DNA from: Falsihalocynthiibacter sp042445055
GTDB taxonomy: Bacteria > Pseudomonadota > Alphaproteobacteria > Rhodobacterales > Rhodobacteraceae
Length of the DNA: 64,000 nucleotides
Direction of reading: 5' to 3'
Assembly: GCF_042445055.1 (NCBI RefSeq)
Contig: NZ_CP170339.1
Span: 2,542,001 to 2,606,000, forward strand
The notes beneath the pieces are model-generated. The model had not been told where the DNA came from. It worked only from the letters and a program-made list of their open reading frames with translations, and did no database searches. Positions 53,477 to 62,651 of the stretch are shown here, piece by piece (positions within the stretch are counted from its first letter, which is position 1; every line of letters starts with the position of its first letter). A program made the position numbers and the translations under genes.

Positions 53477-54520
53477 CTAGATAATCTCATCCTCATCGAA
53501 CAACGGGTCATCCGCGAGTTGGTCGTTGAAGTCCTCAATTGCGCCTTCTGCAATTGCCATCGATTTGATCCGCCCCAGATGGTAGATCGCGTCGCCTTCG
53601 TTCACGATTGGCATTACTGCGCGACCGACGACTATTCCGTCGAATGGCGCAACGAGTTCGGTCTCCTTTTCGCCGAAGGGGTCTGCGACTGCGCCCATAA
53701 CTTCGCCCTTCGCGACCACATCACCGTCAGCGCGGTAGGTGCGCAGCAGGCCCCCTGCGGGCGCTCTGAGCCACTTGCTTGAGGTGCAATACTGCGGAGC
53801 TGTTTTAGGCTTGGCTATGTCCTTTTCTTCAACCAACCCAACGTGATTCAGAACACGCAGAACGCCCGTAACACCGGCGCGAACGGAAACTTCGTCAAAG
53901 CGCAGCCCCTCTCCTGCCTCGTAGAGAAGCACGTCTTTGCCAATTTCGCACGCCGCGTATCTCAATGAACCCTCTCTAAGTGGTGATTTGAGAATAACGG
54001 GAGGGCCGAAAACTTCTGCGAGTTCTGCAATATAGAGGTTATCTGGAGCAATACGAATTTGCGGCAGGTTCGTGCGGTGAATTGCGGCCGAGTGCAAATC
54101 AATTCCCAAATCCGACCGCGCGACAATTTCCGTCAAGAATAAGTGCGCCAACCGCGACGCCAACGAGCCCTCTACGCTCCCTGGGAACGAACGGTTTAGA
54201 TCGCGACGATCCGGCAAATACCGCGAGTGGTTCATAAACCCGAATGCGTTGACGATTGGGATCACAATAAGCGTCCCTTTCAGAGTATCCAGATTAGGCG
54301 CGCGCAACAAACGCCGCACGATTTCAACGCCGATGACTTCGTCGCCATGTATGCCCGCGCTCACGAAAACTGTCGGTCCAGCCGACTTGCCGTGAACGAC
54401 ATGAACGGACATCGAAACAGGAGTGTGATCAGAGAGGACGCTTACAGGGAGGTCAACCGTCCGGCGAGTTCCGGCGGGGATGCGCACCCCACCGATCACG
54501 AAATCTTCGCGTTTCGTCAC
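53477..54520 (-). CDS. Succinylglutamate desuccinylase/aspartoacylase-family zinc hydrolase
   Basis: 347 residues of the M14-related AstE/AspA family. Zinc ligands are visible: VSAGIHGDEVIGVE (HxxE, about residues 58-61), then RRDLNRSFPG and IDLHSAAIHR (third His). The C-terminal part has a barrel region with ELVAPFDGIVVGRAVMPIVNEGDAIYHLG. The family removes acyl or amino-acid groups from amino-acid derivatives. Its GTG overlaps the stop of rimK by one base (TAGTG), so the two are translationally coupled; a role in processing or removal of glutamyl tails is possible but unproven. Confidence 0.85.
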   Translation of the reverse strand: MTKREDFVIGGVRIPAGTRRTVDLPVSVLSDHTPVSMSVHVVHGKSAGPTVFVSAGIHGDEVIGVEIVRRLLRAPNLDTLKGTLIVIPIVNAFGFMNHSRYLPDRRDLNRSFPGSVEGSLASRLAHLFLTEIVARSDLGIDLHSAAIHRTNLPQIRIAPDNLYIAELAEVFGPPVILKSPLREGSLRYAACEIGKDVLLYEAGEGLRFDEVSVRAGVTGVLRVLNHVGLVEEKDIAKPKTAPQYCTSSKWLRAPAGGLLRTYRADGDVVAKGEVMGAVADPFGEKETELVAPFDGIVVGRAVMPIVNEGDAIYHLGRIKSMAIAEGAIEDFNDQLADDPLFDEDEII

Positions 54521-55425
54521 TAGCCTTTGCCCTTTGTTTTCGTTGCACCAGGTTTGGCAGATTTCTCGATATATTCGATGATCTTGCCAGCGACATCCAA
54601 TCCAGTCGCCTTCTCGACCCCCTCAAGACCGGGTGAAGAGTTAACTTCCATCACTACGGGCCCATGATTAGCACGCAGCATATCCACACCACAAACGTTC
54701 AGGCCCATTGACTTGGCGGCGCGAACGGCAGTCGAGCGCTCCTCTGGTGACAGCTTGATCAATTGCGCAGAGCCGCCTCGGTGCAAGTTTGAACGGAAGT
54801 CGCCCTCCGCCCCTGTACGCTTCATGGCTGCGATTACTTTGCCTCCAACAACGATTGCACGAATATCGGTGCCGCCTGCTTCTTTGATAAACTCCTGTAG
54901 CAGAATGTTGACACCCGCGCCGCGGAATGCCTCGACAACCGAGGTCGCGGAACGCTTGGTGTCGGCCAAGACCACGCCAATTCCCTGCGTTCCCTCGAGC
55001 AGTTTGATCACCACAGGGGCACCGCCAGCCAGCTCAAGAACTTCCGCAGTTTGTTTGGGATCGTGCGCAAACGTAGTTACGGGGAGACCGATGCCATCGC
55101 GCGCCAAAAGCTGCATTGAGCGCAACTTATCTCGGCTTCGGCCGATGGCGACGCTTTCATTGAGCGGGTAGACTCCCATCATCTCGAACTGTCGCAGAAC
55201 GGCCAAGCCATAGAAGGTAACAGAAGCACCGATCCGCGGGATCACCGCATCATATCCCTCAAGCTTCTCGCCATTATAGTATATCTCGGGACGGCGCGAC
55301 GCGATGTTCATATAGCAACGCAACGTGTTGATAACGTTCAACTCATGCCCGCGCGCTTCGGCCGCTTCTTTTAGGCGCCGATGGGAATAGAGCTCTGGAT
55401 TGCGGGCCATCATGGCAATTTTCAT
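54520..55425 (-). CDS. rimK: RimK, ribosomal protein S6 glutamate ligase
   Basis: 301 residues of the ATP-grasp fold: MKIAMMARNPELYSHRRLKEAA, an N-terminal IPRIGASVTFYGLAVLRQFE, ATP-binding APVVIKLLEGTQGIGVVLA, and the C-terminal metal/ATP region VVMEVNSSPGLEGVE. RimK adds glutamate residues to the C-terminus of S6 and can make poly-glutamate. ATG 55425 follows AAGGA. An upstream in-frame ATG would add six residues. It forms part of an operon with a retropepsin-like gene (26 bp upstream) and the aspartoacylase-like gene. Confidence 0.93.
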   Translation of the reverse strand: MKIAMMARNPELYSHRRLKEAAEARGHELNVINTLRCYMNIASRRPEIYYNGEKLEGYDAVIPRIGASVTFYGLAVLRQFEMMGVYPLNESVAIGRSRDKLRSMQLLARDGIGLPVTTFAHDPKQTAEVLELAGGAPVVIKLLEGTQGIGVVLADTKRSATSVVEAFRGAGVNILLQEFIKEAGGTDIRAIVVGGKVIAAMKRTGAEGDFRSNLHRGGSAQLIKLSPEERSTAVRAAKSMGLNVCGVDMLRANHGPVVMEVNSSPGLEGVEKATGLDVAGKIIEYIEKSAKPGATKTKGKG

Positions 55426-55451
55426 AGTGGAAATCCTTTTCAACTAGGACG

Positions 55452-55916
55452 CTACGGGTCTGGCGCGTCGGTCAGTTTTGCACGGCGAGTGTGCACAGCG
55501 ATATTGTGGTTCTTGAGCGCCGAGCGACCGACGATCATTGGGAAACGCATTTTACTGCGGTCAGTGAGGGAAACAGAAATCGGCCATGAGCGATCCGTCA
55601 GGTGAAGTGTTGTGCGAATGACGATCCGCTCTTTTGGAACGCCGCTTGTGTTCTTTATTTCGCGGCGGTCATAAACCGGAACCTCAATTTGATGAAGGGG
55701 CGCATTTTTCCCGTGTTGGGTTTGAAACCTCACCCAATCTTCACCGTTTTTATCAAAGGTCTCAATATGCGTGGCATGAAGCGCGGATGTACGCGCGCCC
55801 GTATCAATCTTGGCCTTAACTGCTTTGATATCCAAATCAGGCAGGTTCAGGTACTCAATCCATCCAATCACCAACAATGGTGATTTAAGCTTTTGAGATT
55901 TAGACTTCTTATTCAT
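55452..55916 (-). CDS. RimB-like retropepsin-type protease (RimK-associated)
   Basis: 154 residues. The aspartic-protease-like motif VKAKIDTGARTSALHATHIE (DTGA at about 39-42) and the second region RFPMIVGRSALKN fit the RimB/ATP-dependent zinc protease family, proposed to regulate RimK-type glutamylation. A basic N-terminus (NKKSKSQKLKS) is present. It starts 1 bp after the mgtE stop codon on the minus strand and is followed by rimK. Confidence 0.85.
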   Translation of the reverse strand: MNKKSKSQKLKSPLLVIGWIEYLNLPDLDIKAVKAKIDTGARTSALHATHIETFDKNGEDWVRFQTQHGKNAPLHQIEVPVYDRREIKNTSGVPKERIVIRTTLHLTDRSWPISVSLTDRSKMRFPMIVGRSALKNHNIAVHTRRAKLTDAPDP

Positions 55917-55917
55917 T

Positions 55918-57291
55918 TCACACCAACCATGGCATCATTAGGGACGCAAGACTTAGAACAAAGAAGAACCCGGCCATATCCGTCACCGTAGTCAAGAGAG
56001 GGCCACTCGCGGCGGCGGGGTCCTGTCCGAGTCTTTTAAGCAATAGTGGCACGACACCACCGATAGAAACAGCCAGCATAGTATTGAGCGCCAATGCCAG
56101 CCCGATGACCAATCCAAGCGCAGGGCTACCCTTCCAAACCCACGCAACAATTCCGATCAATATTCCCAAAGCAACGCCGTTGATGAGGCCAACACTCACT
56201 TCTTTCATCCAAACCTTCATCGCATCTACGGGGCGCACGAGTCCAAGACTCATTTCGCGCATCGTCACACCGACTGCTTGGTTGCCCGAACATCCCGACA
56301 TATCGGAGACCATCGGCAGGAATATCGCGATTGCAATAACGGCCATGAGCGTTTCTTCGTATGCAGAAATCACCGATGCGGCGATAATATTCAGAACGAT
56401 ATTCGCAGACAGCCACGCCAATCTGCGGCGCGAGCGCAACCAAACAGGCATGGAGCGCAACTCGTCGCCCACAACACCTTGAAGTTTCAGGTTCTCGCTC
56501 TCGGCACGCTCCAAGAGCGCGGCGGCGACAGAGGCCCGCGAGACAACACCAACGAGGTCGCCGCCCTCTTCGACCACAGGAACGCCGAGGAAGGGATATT
56601 TATCAAAAATATCTTCAAGATCGGACAGAGACGTGTGCACACCAACGGTCAGTGGCTCGACCATGATGCTGGTTAAGAGCGCGCCGCGCTTGGTCGAAAG
56701 CAAGCCCCGCAACGAAACCACCCCGATCGGTTTGCCGTCCTCGTCCAGAATATAGGGATGTTGCCCACGATACCGATCAACATCGTTATCGTCCGCCGCC
56801 ATCTCGCGAAGAACTGCCCCCACGGTTTGCTTGTCAGAGAATGTAAACACTTCCGACATCATCAGTCCACCGGCGGTGTCTTCATCATATTCCACCAGTC
56901 GCCGCACATCAGCCGCATCCTCGACGTCCATTTGTGCCAAGATCGCTTCGGCTTCTTTGTCCTCCATGTCGCCGATCAGGTCGGCCTGCACATCAGAGTC
57001 CATTTCGTCCATGATCTCGACAGCCCGAAGAGCTGGCAGTGCCTCCATCAGTTCCGCGCCCAACTCGTGTGGTGCTTCGCTAATCAAGCTCGCCGCCAGT
57101 TCCGCCGAAACCAACGTAAGGATAACTTCCCGCTCTGCCGCGCTAAATTGCAACAGTTCACGAAGCGCATCAGACAGCGAGAGCGGCTCCAATAGCGCGT
57201 TCAGACGCTCATGGTCGCGCGCATCCGTTGCCTCTTGCAATGCATCGGCAAAGTCGAACTCTGGTTCACGGCTGGTGTTATAATCTGTCAT
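55918..57291 (-). CDS. mgtE: Magnesium transporter MgtE
   Basis: 457 residues. Order: N-terminal superhelical domain (about 30-130; ELLQFSAAEREVIL, DLIGDMEDKEAEAILAQM), a CBS pair (about 135-265; DEDTAGGLMMSEVFTFS, PIGVVSLRGLL, DLEDIFDKYPFLGVPVVEE), then five membrane helices (MSDMSGCSGNQAVGVTMRE, GGVVPLLLKRLGQDPAAASGPLLTTVTD). The last segment is the conserved Mg-channel region. ATG 57291 follows GAGAGG. It heads the operon with RimB-like and rimK genes. No M-box RNA is seen in the short leader; a 16-bp palindrome lies 42 bp upstream. Confidence 0.93.
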   Translation of the reverse strand: MTDYNTSREPEFDFADALQEATDARDHERLNALLEPLSLSDALRELLQFSAAEREVILTLVSAELAASLISEAPHELGAELMEALPALRAVEIMDEMDSDVQADLIGDMEDKEAEAILAQMDVEDAADVRRLVEYDEDTAGGLMMSEVFTFSDKQTVGAVLREMAADDNDVDRYRGQHPYILDEDGKPIGVVSLRGLLSTKRGALLTSIMVEPLTVGVHTSLSDLEDIFDKYPFLGVPVVEEGGDLVGVVSRASVAAALLERAESENLKLQGVVGDELRSMPVWLRSRRRLAWLSANIVLNIIAASVISAYEETLMAVIAIAIFLPMVSDMSGCSGNQAVGVTMREMSLGLVRPVDAMKVWMKEVSVGLINGVALGILIGIVAWVWKGSPALGLVIGLALALNTMLAVSIGGVVPLLLKRLGQDPAAASGPLLTTVTDMAGFFFVLSLASLMMPWLV

Positions 57292-57332
57292 ACGGCACCT
57301 CTCTGTCGCCACCCGTACACAGGTGATAATTT

Positions 57333-57363
57333 TTTGTCTATAGACAAATTAAATTTGCCTATA
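57333..57363. promoter_or_regulatory. 16-bp perfect palindrome plus extra half-site, MntR-like operator
   Basis: TTTGTCTA (57333-57340)/TAGACAAA (57341-57348) is an exact palindrome. A near-copy of the half-site (TTTGCCTATA) starts 21 bp on at 57354. The spelling TTTG-CT--AG-CAAA is close to the DtxR-family MntR consensus. It lies between mgtE (minus) and the small gene at 57378 (plus) and could regulate both. Confidence 0.6.
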
Positions 57364-57377
57364 TATGCATCACAACC

Positions 57378-57656
57378 ATGGATACATCTAGTACAACGGC
57401 TCAATGCCTCGCACGACTGTACGGCGAAAAATTCGGAGGGAAACCCTCAGGGCGCTATCGCATTGCCGGCAAGCAACTTCGTGAATTGATGGGGCGCAAG
57501 CGGCTTTACCCCGATGATATCCAAACCCTATCCCGCGAACTTCTTGAACTAGGTTTTGTGCTCATCGATATGGATAGCTTTTACGTCATCCTCAGCGCAA
57601 ATTCGTTCGTGAACTATAGACGCGTTAATGCCGAACATCTCTCAGCGATGAAATGA
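57378..57656 (+). CDS. Small conserved-looking hypothetical protein
   Basis: 92 residues; I do not recognise a named family. A mixed alpha/beta, compact sequence starting TAQCLARLYGEKFGGKPSGRYRI, with a basic KQLRELMGRKRLYPDD followed by IQTLSRELLELGFVLIDMDSFYVIL, which looks like a helix-strand-strand domain, perhaps nucleic-acid-binding. It is divergent from mgtE and immediately downstream of the palindromic operator, so its expression may be metal-linked. Confidence 0.6.
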   Translation: MDTSSTTAQCLARLYGEKFGGKPSGRYRIAGKQLRELMGRKRLYPDDIQTLSRELLELGFVLIDMDSFYVILSANSFVNYRRVNAEHLSAMK

Positions 57657-57729
57657 TATCGGGCCAAAAACCCGAAGGAAGTGAACATCTAGCGCGATGT
57701 CTCACTCCCTACGTGCATTCGGATCGCCC

Positions 57730-58524
57730 CTAACTGACGCTCGCTGACACCAACTCGTCGATAAACTTCGAAAACAACTCGCCTTGTGACCTGATTTGAA
57801 GCTTGGCGTACACGTTGCGGCGGTGGATTCGAACGGTTCCTGGCGAAATCTCGAGGATACGGCCTACGGCATCGGCAGAGTGGCCCTTAAGCGTGAACTC
57901 CACCACCTGACGCTCTCTGGGAGTTAGAACGCCATCGCCGAAATTGGTAAAGGCCAGCTCGACGCTATGATGAATGGTGGCATTGGACTCGGCTTGATCT
58001 TTGGCCCCAAACCTCGCCTCTAGATCGCTCCAGTGCCGCTGACAGACCGCGCGCACCACGGGCCAAAAGTCATCGAGTTGCCTGAATTCTTTTGCGGAAA
58101 AGGCCTTCTCGGCCCGCATCAACGAGACAACAACGGTGCCATCGCCCGGCATCTCGCTAAAATACCCGATTTCCTCGGCCAAACCAGTGCGCGCATAATA
58201 GCTACGGAAGTATTCACCCTGAAAAAAACGGTCGGGCGCCAGATCCTTGATTCGGTACAAGCCGGGTTTCACCTTGTTTGCGCAAGCGAGGTAAAATGGA
58301 TCAAGCAAGTAAGGACCTTCTTGATAATCCTCGACAAATACCTTGCGCTTCCCTTTGGGAAAATCGTCAAATAGGTCCATAGGCTGGGCCGCTCCGAGAT
58401 AGCCAAAGATCACGGTGTAATCAAAAGGCGCAATTCCTTGGAGGGTGTCCGACAGGACCGACGCGAAATCCTCCGTCCCTATGGAATCAATCAGCGCACC
58501 CGTCGCTTCGTTCAATCGTTGCAA
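57730..58524 (-). CDS. LuxR-family transcriptional regulator
   Basis: 264 residues. The N-terminal about 180 residues form an unidentified sensor part (FDYTVIFGYLGAAQ, EGPYLLDPFYLACANKVKPGLYRI). The C-terminal HTH is typical: LTPRERQVVEFTLKGHSADAVGRILEISPGTVRIHRRNVYAKLQI (about 200-245). It is divergent from the polyamine-type ABC operon over 117 bp and is the likely local regulator. Confidence 0.85.
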   Translation of the reverse strand: MQRLNEATGALIDSIGTEDFASVLSDTLQGIAPFDYTVIFGYLGAAQPMDLFDDFPKGKRKVFVEDYQEGPYLLDPFYLACANKVKPGLYRIKDLAPDRFFQGEYFRSYYARTGLAEEIGYFSEMPGDGTVVVSLMRAEKAFSAKEFRQLDDFWPVVRAVCQRHWSDLEARFGAKDQAESNATIHHSVELAFTNFGDGVLTPRERQVVEFTLKGHSADAVGRILEISPGTVRIHRRNVYAKLQIRSQGELFSKFIDELVSASVS

Positions 58525-58641
58525 CTCACCCCCCTATCCTGATTGATATACTAAAATTGTGGTATATACAATGAAATCAGATTTTTCTACAGTTTTGCTA
58601 ATACCGATAGTATTCAACAAAATAGAAAAAGATAGGGATAA
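58525..58641. promoter_or_regulatory. Divergent promoter region, luxR-type gene and ABC operon
   Basis: 117 AT-rich bases with two similar small inverted repeats: TATAC-10-GTATA (around 58547-58566) and AATAC-5-GTATT (around 58601-58615). Both share a TAC...GTA core and could be sites for the LuxR-type regulator. No ribosome-binding site of note before 58642 apart from GATAGGGATAA. Confidence 0.35.
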
Positions 58642-59763
58642 ATGGAAAACGAGGGATATGCTGAGAAAACTCTTCCGTCGGGCAGGAAGGTTATCGCAGA
58701 ACTGCGCAACGTCTCGAAACGCTTTGGCGCAGTATTAGCCGCCACAAATCTAAACCTATCAGTTGGTGAAGGTGAATTCCTATCATTCCTTGGACCATCT
58801 GGATGCGGGAAAACCACAGCACTTAGGATGCTAGCAGGGTTCGAATCCCCCTCCGACGGCGACGTATTGCTCGATGGCGAAGTCGTAAATGACTTGGATG
58901 CACACCGCCGCCCCGTAAATATGGTTTTTCAGCAATACGCCCTTTTCCCACACATGACCGTCGCACAGAATATCGGCTATGGGCTACGCCAGCGACGCCC
59001 GAGGTTACCCAAATCGCTGATTGCCGAAAAAGTCAGCAAAACGCTGGAAGTCGTTCGACTGGGCGGTTTTGAAGACCGTAAAATTTGGGAGATGTCAGGC
59101 GGGCAACAACAGCGTGTGGCCTTGGCGCGGGCGATCATCAATGAACCCAAGCTGTTGCTATTGGACGAACCGATGGCGGCGCTGGATAGCAAGCTGCGCA
59201 AGGAAATGCAGATCGAACTCCAAGACCTGCAACGCAAGCTGGGCATTACATTTGTATTGGTGACCCACGATCAGGAAGAAGCCCTGTCGATGAGCGACCG
59301 CATTTGTATCATGCGTGATGGCCGGATCGTTCAAATTGGCAGCCCACAGGAGCTATATGATCGGCCGAACTCTCGGTATGTCGCCAACTTTGTTGGAACC
59401 TCAAACTTTTTTGACGGCACCGTAACTGGGCCAGCTGGTGAGCTAACGACCGTGCGCTTGACCAATGGCATGAGCGTTCAGGCTACACCTGGCGGAGACC
59501 TCGCAGACGGGCACGAGGTGTGCATCTGTGTGCGCCCCGAGCAGATGAAGATGCATCATCAGGGTGATGGGGTACCCGTAGAAGTACGCAACCGAATTTT
59601 CCTTGGAGAACACACCGAGTACCTCGTGAACCACGAAACACTTGGTGATTTTCTCGTGCTGTCTCCAAGACAGTCAGAGCTGGCCGAAGGCCCCTTTGCT
59701 GTTGGAGATAATGCAACGGTGTCTTGGGACGCCAACTCAGCTCTTATACTCGATCGAAACTAA
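58642..59763 (+). CDS. Spermidine/putrescine-type ABC transporter, ATP-binding protein
   Basis: 373 residues of the PotA type. Walker A GPSGCGKTT, Q-loop VFQQYALFPHMTV, signature MSGGQQQRVALARAI, Walker B LLLLDEPMAALD, switch VTHDQEEALSMSDRI, then the TOBE domain (about 280-370). First gene of a five-gene unit with a binding protein, two permeases and a dehydrogenase. The actual substrate may be a polyamine or another amine. Confidence 0.9.
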   Translation: MENEGYAEKTLPSGRKVIAELRNVSKRFGAVLAATNLNLSVGEGEFLSFLGPSGCGKTTALRMLAGFESPSDGDVLLDGEVVNDLDAHRRPVNMVFQQYALFPHMTVAQNIGYGLRQRRPRLPKSLIAEKVSKTLEVVRLGGFEDRKIWEMSGGQQQRVALARAIINEPKLLLLDEPMAALDSKLRKEMQIELQDLQRKLGITFVLVTHDQEEALSMSDRICIMRDGRIVQIGSPQELYDRPNSRYVANFVGTSNFFDGTVTGPAGELTTVRLTNGMSVQATPGGDLADGHEVCICVRPEQMKMHHQGDGVPVEVRNRIFLGEHTEYLVNHETLGDFLVLSPRQSELAEGPFAVGDNATVSWDANSALILDRN

Positions 59764-59791
59764 AAAACTAAAACCACAGGGAGTAAAAGCA

Positions 59792-60949
59792 ATGAAAAAA
59801 CATATCGACCACATCTCTAAGAAAGAATTCATGGAGAAGCTGGAAAGTTATAGAAAAGGCTCGATCACTCGGCGTCATTTTCTAAACGTGACCGGTCTCG
59901 GCGCAGCTTCGGCAGTTTTGGGAGCAGCCGTACCAGGCCTACGTCCAAGCCCAGCCCATGCCAGCGACATTGGGGACCGCGTTGTTCTAGCGACATGGCC
60001 CAACTATCACGATCCGGCTAACTTTGACGCCTTCACAGAAGCAACAGGCGCCCATGTTCAGGTCAACGTCTTTGGCTCAAACGAAGAAATGTTGGCCAAG
60101 TTGCAGGCGGGCGCCACAGGTTGGGATGTCTATGTGCCGACCAACTACACTATCGAAGATTATGTCAAAGAAGACCTGATCGAACCGCTGGATACATCAA
60201 AACTGCCTAATTACGACACATCGGCCTTTGATGCGCGTTACGCAGAAGCAGGTTCAATCGACGGAACGCTTTACGCTGTGCCCAAGAACTGGGGCTCAAC
60301 GGGTATGGCCGTGAACACCACACATAACGACGGCAAACCAATTACGTCTTGGAAAGAGTTCTTTGACATCACGATGGGCAAGTTCTCGGGCCGTACAATG
60401 GTTCACGATTACCAGCTTACAACAATCGGTAGCGCGCTGAACTCTTTCGGGTATTCGTTCAATTCGGTTGATGAAGCTGAGCTTGCTGATGCTGAAAAAC
60501 TGCTGATCGAAGTGAAGCCGCACTTGTTCGCGATCACCTCAGACTACCAACCTGCGATGCGCAACGGTGATGCGTGGCTGACAATCTGCTGGTCCGGAGA
60601 TGGCAAACAGCTAAATACCGACATGCCCGAAATCCACTATGTCTTGGGTCGTGAGGGCGGCGAAATCTGGAGCGATTACTACGCAATCCCGAAAAGCTCC
60701 GAGAGAAAAGCCGCGGCTTATGCGTTGATCAACTTCCTGCTCAATCCGGAAGTGAACGCAAAAGAGGTTCTGGCACACGGGTATCCAACTGCAGATTCAA
60801 GAACGTTTGAACTGCTGCCGGATTCACTGAAGAACGATCCGATCCTCTTCCCTGCACAAGAGCTGCTTGATCCACTTGAGTTCGGCGCTGCTGTAACTCT
60901 GACTGACCCGAACCGTGCCGAATTGATGGCCCGTTTCAAGTCTGCTTGA
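59792..60949 (+). CDS. Spermidine/putrescine-type ABC transporter, periplasmic binding protein
   Basis: 385 residues of the PotD/PotF family. A Tat-like signal (SITRRHFLNVTGLGAASAVLGAA, cleavage near residue 58 after AHA) is followed by VLATWPNYHDPANFDAFTEATG, the domain-swap region NWGSTGMAVNTTH and WLTICWSGDGKQLN. ATG 59792 follows a GGGAG; an upstream in-frame start would overlap the ATPase gene. It captures the substrate for the PotBC-type permease. Confidence 0.88.
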   Translation: MKKHIDHISKKEFMEKLESYRKGSITRRHFLNVTGLGAASAVLGAAVPGLRPSPAHASDIGDRVVLATWPNYHDPANFDAFTEATGAHVQVNVFGSNEEMLAKLQAGATGWDVYVPTNYTIEDYVKEDLIEPLDTSKLPNYDTSAFDARYAEAGSIDGTLYAVPKNWGSTGMAVNTTHNDGKPITSWKEFFDITMGKFSGRTMVHDYQLTTIGSALNSFGYSFNSVDEAELADAEKLLIEVKPHLFAITSDYQPAMRNGDAWLTICWSGDGKQLNTDMPEIHYVLGREGGEIWSDYYAIPKSSERKAAAYALINFLLNPEVNAKEVLAHGYPTADSRTFELLPDSLKNDPILFPAQELLDPLEFGAAVTLTDPNRAELMARFKSA

Positions 60950-60971
60950 TCAAGATCGGAGTGGAAACAAC

Positions 60972-61823
60972 ATGACGCAACGCACACGCAATTGGTTGTT
61001 ACTGGCACCAGCGGGAACATGGTTCCTGATGATGCTAATCATACCGCTGACGGTTGTTTTCATTTTTAGCTTCGGAGAGCGAGCACCGTCTGGTGGCGTT
61101 GTGCTCGCTTTCACCTTTGAGCAATATGCAAACCTTCCCGCGCGCTTCACCGCATTCAAGAACACCATAACACTGGCACCGATCGGAACTCTGGCAGCGT
61201 TGCTTATTGCCTATCCGCTGGCCTATTTTCTGGCCGTCAAAGCAAAACCCAAGTGGAAAACTATCTTGCTGGTTTTGGTTATCGTACCCTTCTGGACCTC
61301 CATCCTAATCCGTAGCTACGCTTGGATTTTTCTTCTGGGCGGACGGGGACTTCCTGCGCTTCTGGAATTTATTGGGATCGAAGGCGTACGTCTGATTAAC
61401 ACGCCCTTTGCCGTGCTGGTCGGCATTATCTATGGCTACCTACCTCTCATGGTTTTCCCGATCTATGTCAGCCTCGACAAGCTGGACAAACGCCTGCTTG
61501 AGGCCTCTTCGGACCTTGGCGCAAAACCGTGGCGCACGTTTTTGCAGGTCACGCTTCCCCTTTCAATTCCGGGCATCGCAACCGGATGTATGCTCGTCTT
61601 CATCTTGTTGATGGGTGAGTTCTTGATCCCTGCCCTACTTGGCGGCGGCAAGGTCTTCTTTGTTGGCAACGCGCTTGTTGACCTATTCCTACAATCCCGC
61701 AATTGGGCCTATGGCTCGGCAGTTGCTGTCACTCTGGTGGTTGTCATGCTGATCACAGTCACAATCTACATGCGGCTCATCAATCGTCTTGGCGCAAGCC
61801 GCGAAGACGTATCAATAATGTGA
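60972..61823 (+). CDS. ABC transporter permease, PotB-like
   Basis: 283 residues with six membrane helices. The EAA loop is EASSDLGAKPWRTFLQVTLP (about residues 177-196), the contact site for the ATPase. N-terminal NWLLLAPAGTWFLMMLIIPL. It is 22 bp after the binding-protein gene and is followed by the second permease after 9 bp. Confidence 0.9.
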   Translation: MTQRTRNWLLLAPAGTWFLMMLIIPLTVVFIFSFGERAPSGGVVLAFTFEQYANLPARFTAFKNTITLAPIGTLAALLIAYPLAYFLAVKAKPKWKTILLVLVIVPFWTSILIRSYAWIFLLGGRGLPALLEFIGIEGVRLINTPFAVLVGIIYGYLPLMVFPIYVSLDKLDKRLLEASSDLGAKPWRTFLQVTLPLSIPGIATGCMLVFILLMGEFLIPALLGGGKVFFVGNALVDLFLQSRNWAYGSAVAVTLVVVMLITVTIYMRLINRLGASREDVSIM

Positions 61824-61832
61824 GGTGAACTG

Positions 61833-62651
61833 ATGAGAATTTATGCACTATGCGTTTACCTTTTCCTCTACATCCCGATTGGAGTGATCGCGCTCTTCAG
61901 CTTTAATGCCGGACGCCACGCGACGCAACTTCAGGGGTTCTCCACCAAATGGTATGGCAAAGCATTGTCCAACCCATTTGTAATGGACGCACTTGAAACA
62001 AGCCTGATCGTTGCTTTCACCTCTGCGCTGTGCGCCAGCATTTTTGGCACCATGGCGGCGGTGGCACTACAAGGCATTAAGGGCCCAATTCGCGTTGCGT
62101 TCGACTTGCTTATCTACATTGCGGTGATGATCCCAGGCATCGTCATCGGGATTTCGACGCTGATCGGGCTGGTAACGGTCTTTGATCAGCTCAACCCCCT
62201 AATTGCCGCCATCTGGCCCGAAGGTTTCCAGCCACCCAAACTCCGTATGGGTATGGGATCGTTGATCGCGGCGCACACGATGTTCCTGATGGCATTGGTG
62301 ATAATCATCGTGCGATCGCGTTTGGCTGGTATGGATCGCGCTCTAACCGAAGCTTCGTCGGATTTGTACGCGACTCCGATGGCGACGTTTCGGCAGGTGA
62401 CATTGCCTGTGATCTTCCCAGCTATTCTGGCGGGATTTCTACTGAGCTTCACATTCAGTTTTGACGACTTCATCATCGCATTCTTTGTTGCCGGCTCTGA
62501 GACAACCCTTCCGATCTATGTATTCTCGTCGATCCGCCGCGGTGTCACCCCTGAAATTAACGCGATTGGCACAATGGTTATGGGCGTATCCCTGCTGATG
62601 TTGATCACCGCTCAATTATTACTTCAACGTGGAGGCAAGAAATCCCGATGA
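61833..62651 (+). CDS. ABC transporter permease, PotC-like
   Basis: 272 residues with six membrane helices and the EAA loop EASSDLYATPMATFRQVTLP (about residues 173-192). A conserved FSFDDFIIAFFVAG follows. Pairs with the PotB-like permease; its 3' end overlaps the dehydrogenase gene by four bases. Confidence 0.9.
   Translation: MRIYALCVYLFLYIPIGVIALFSFNAGRHATQLQGFSTKWYGKALSNPFVMDALETSLIVAFTSALCASIFGTMAAVALQGIKGPIRVAFDLLIYIAVMIPGIVIGISTLIGLVTVFDQLNPLIAAIWPEGFQPPKLRMGMGSLIAAHTMFLMALVIIIVRSRLAGMDRALTEASSDLYATPMATFRQVTLPVIFPAILAGFLLSFTFSFDDFIIAFFVAGSETTLPIYVFSSIRRGVTPEINAIGTMVMGVSLLMLITAQLLLQRGGKKSR

Noticed and set aside
57292..57332. M-box or other magnesium riboswitch before mgtE
   Set aside because: The leader is too short and shows no conserved multi-stem fold.
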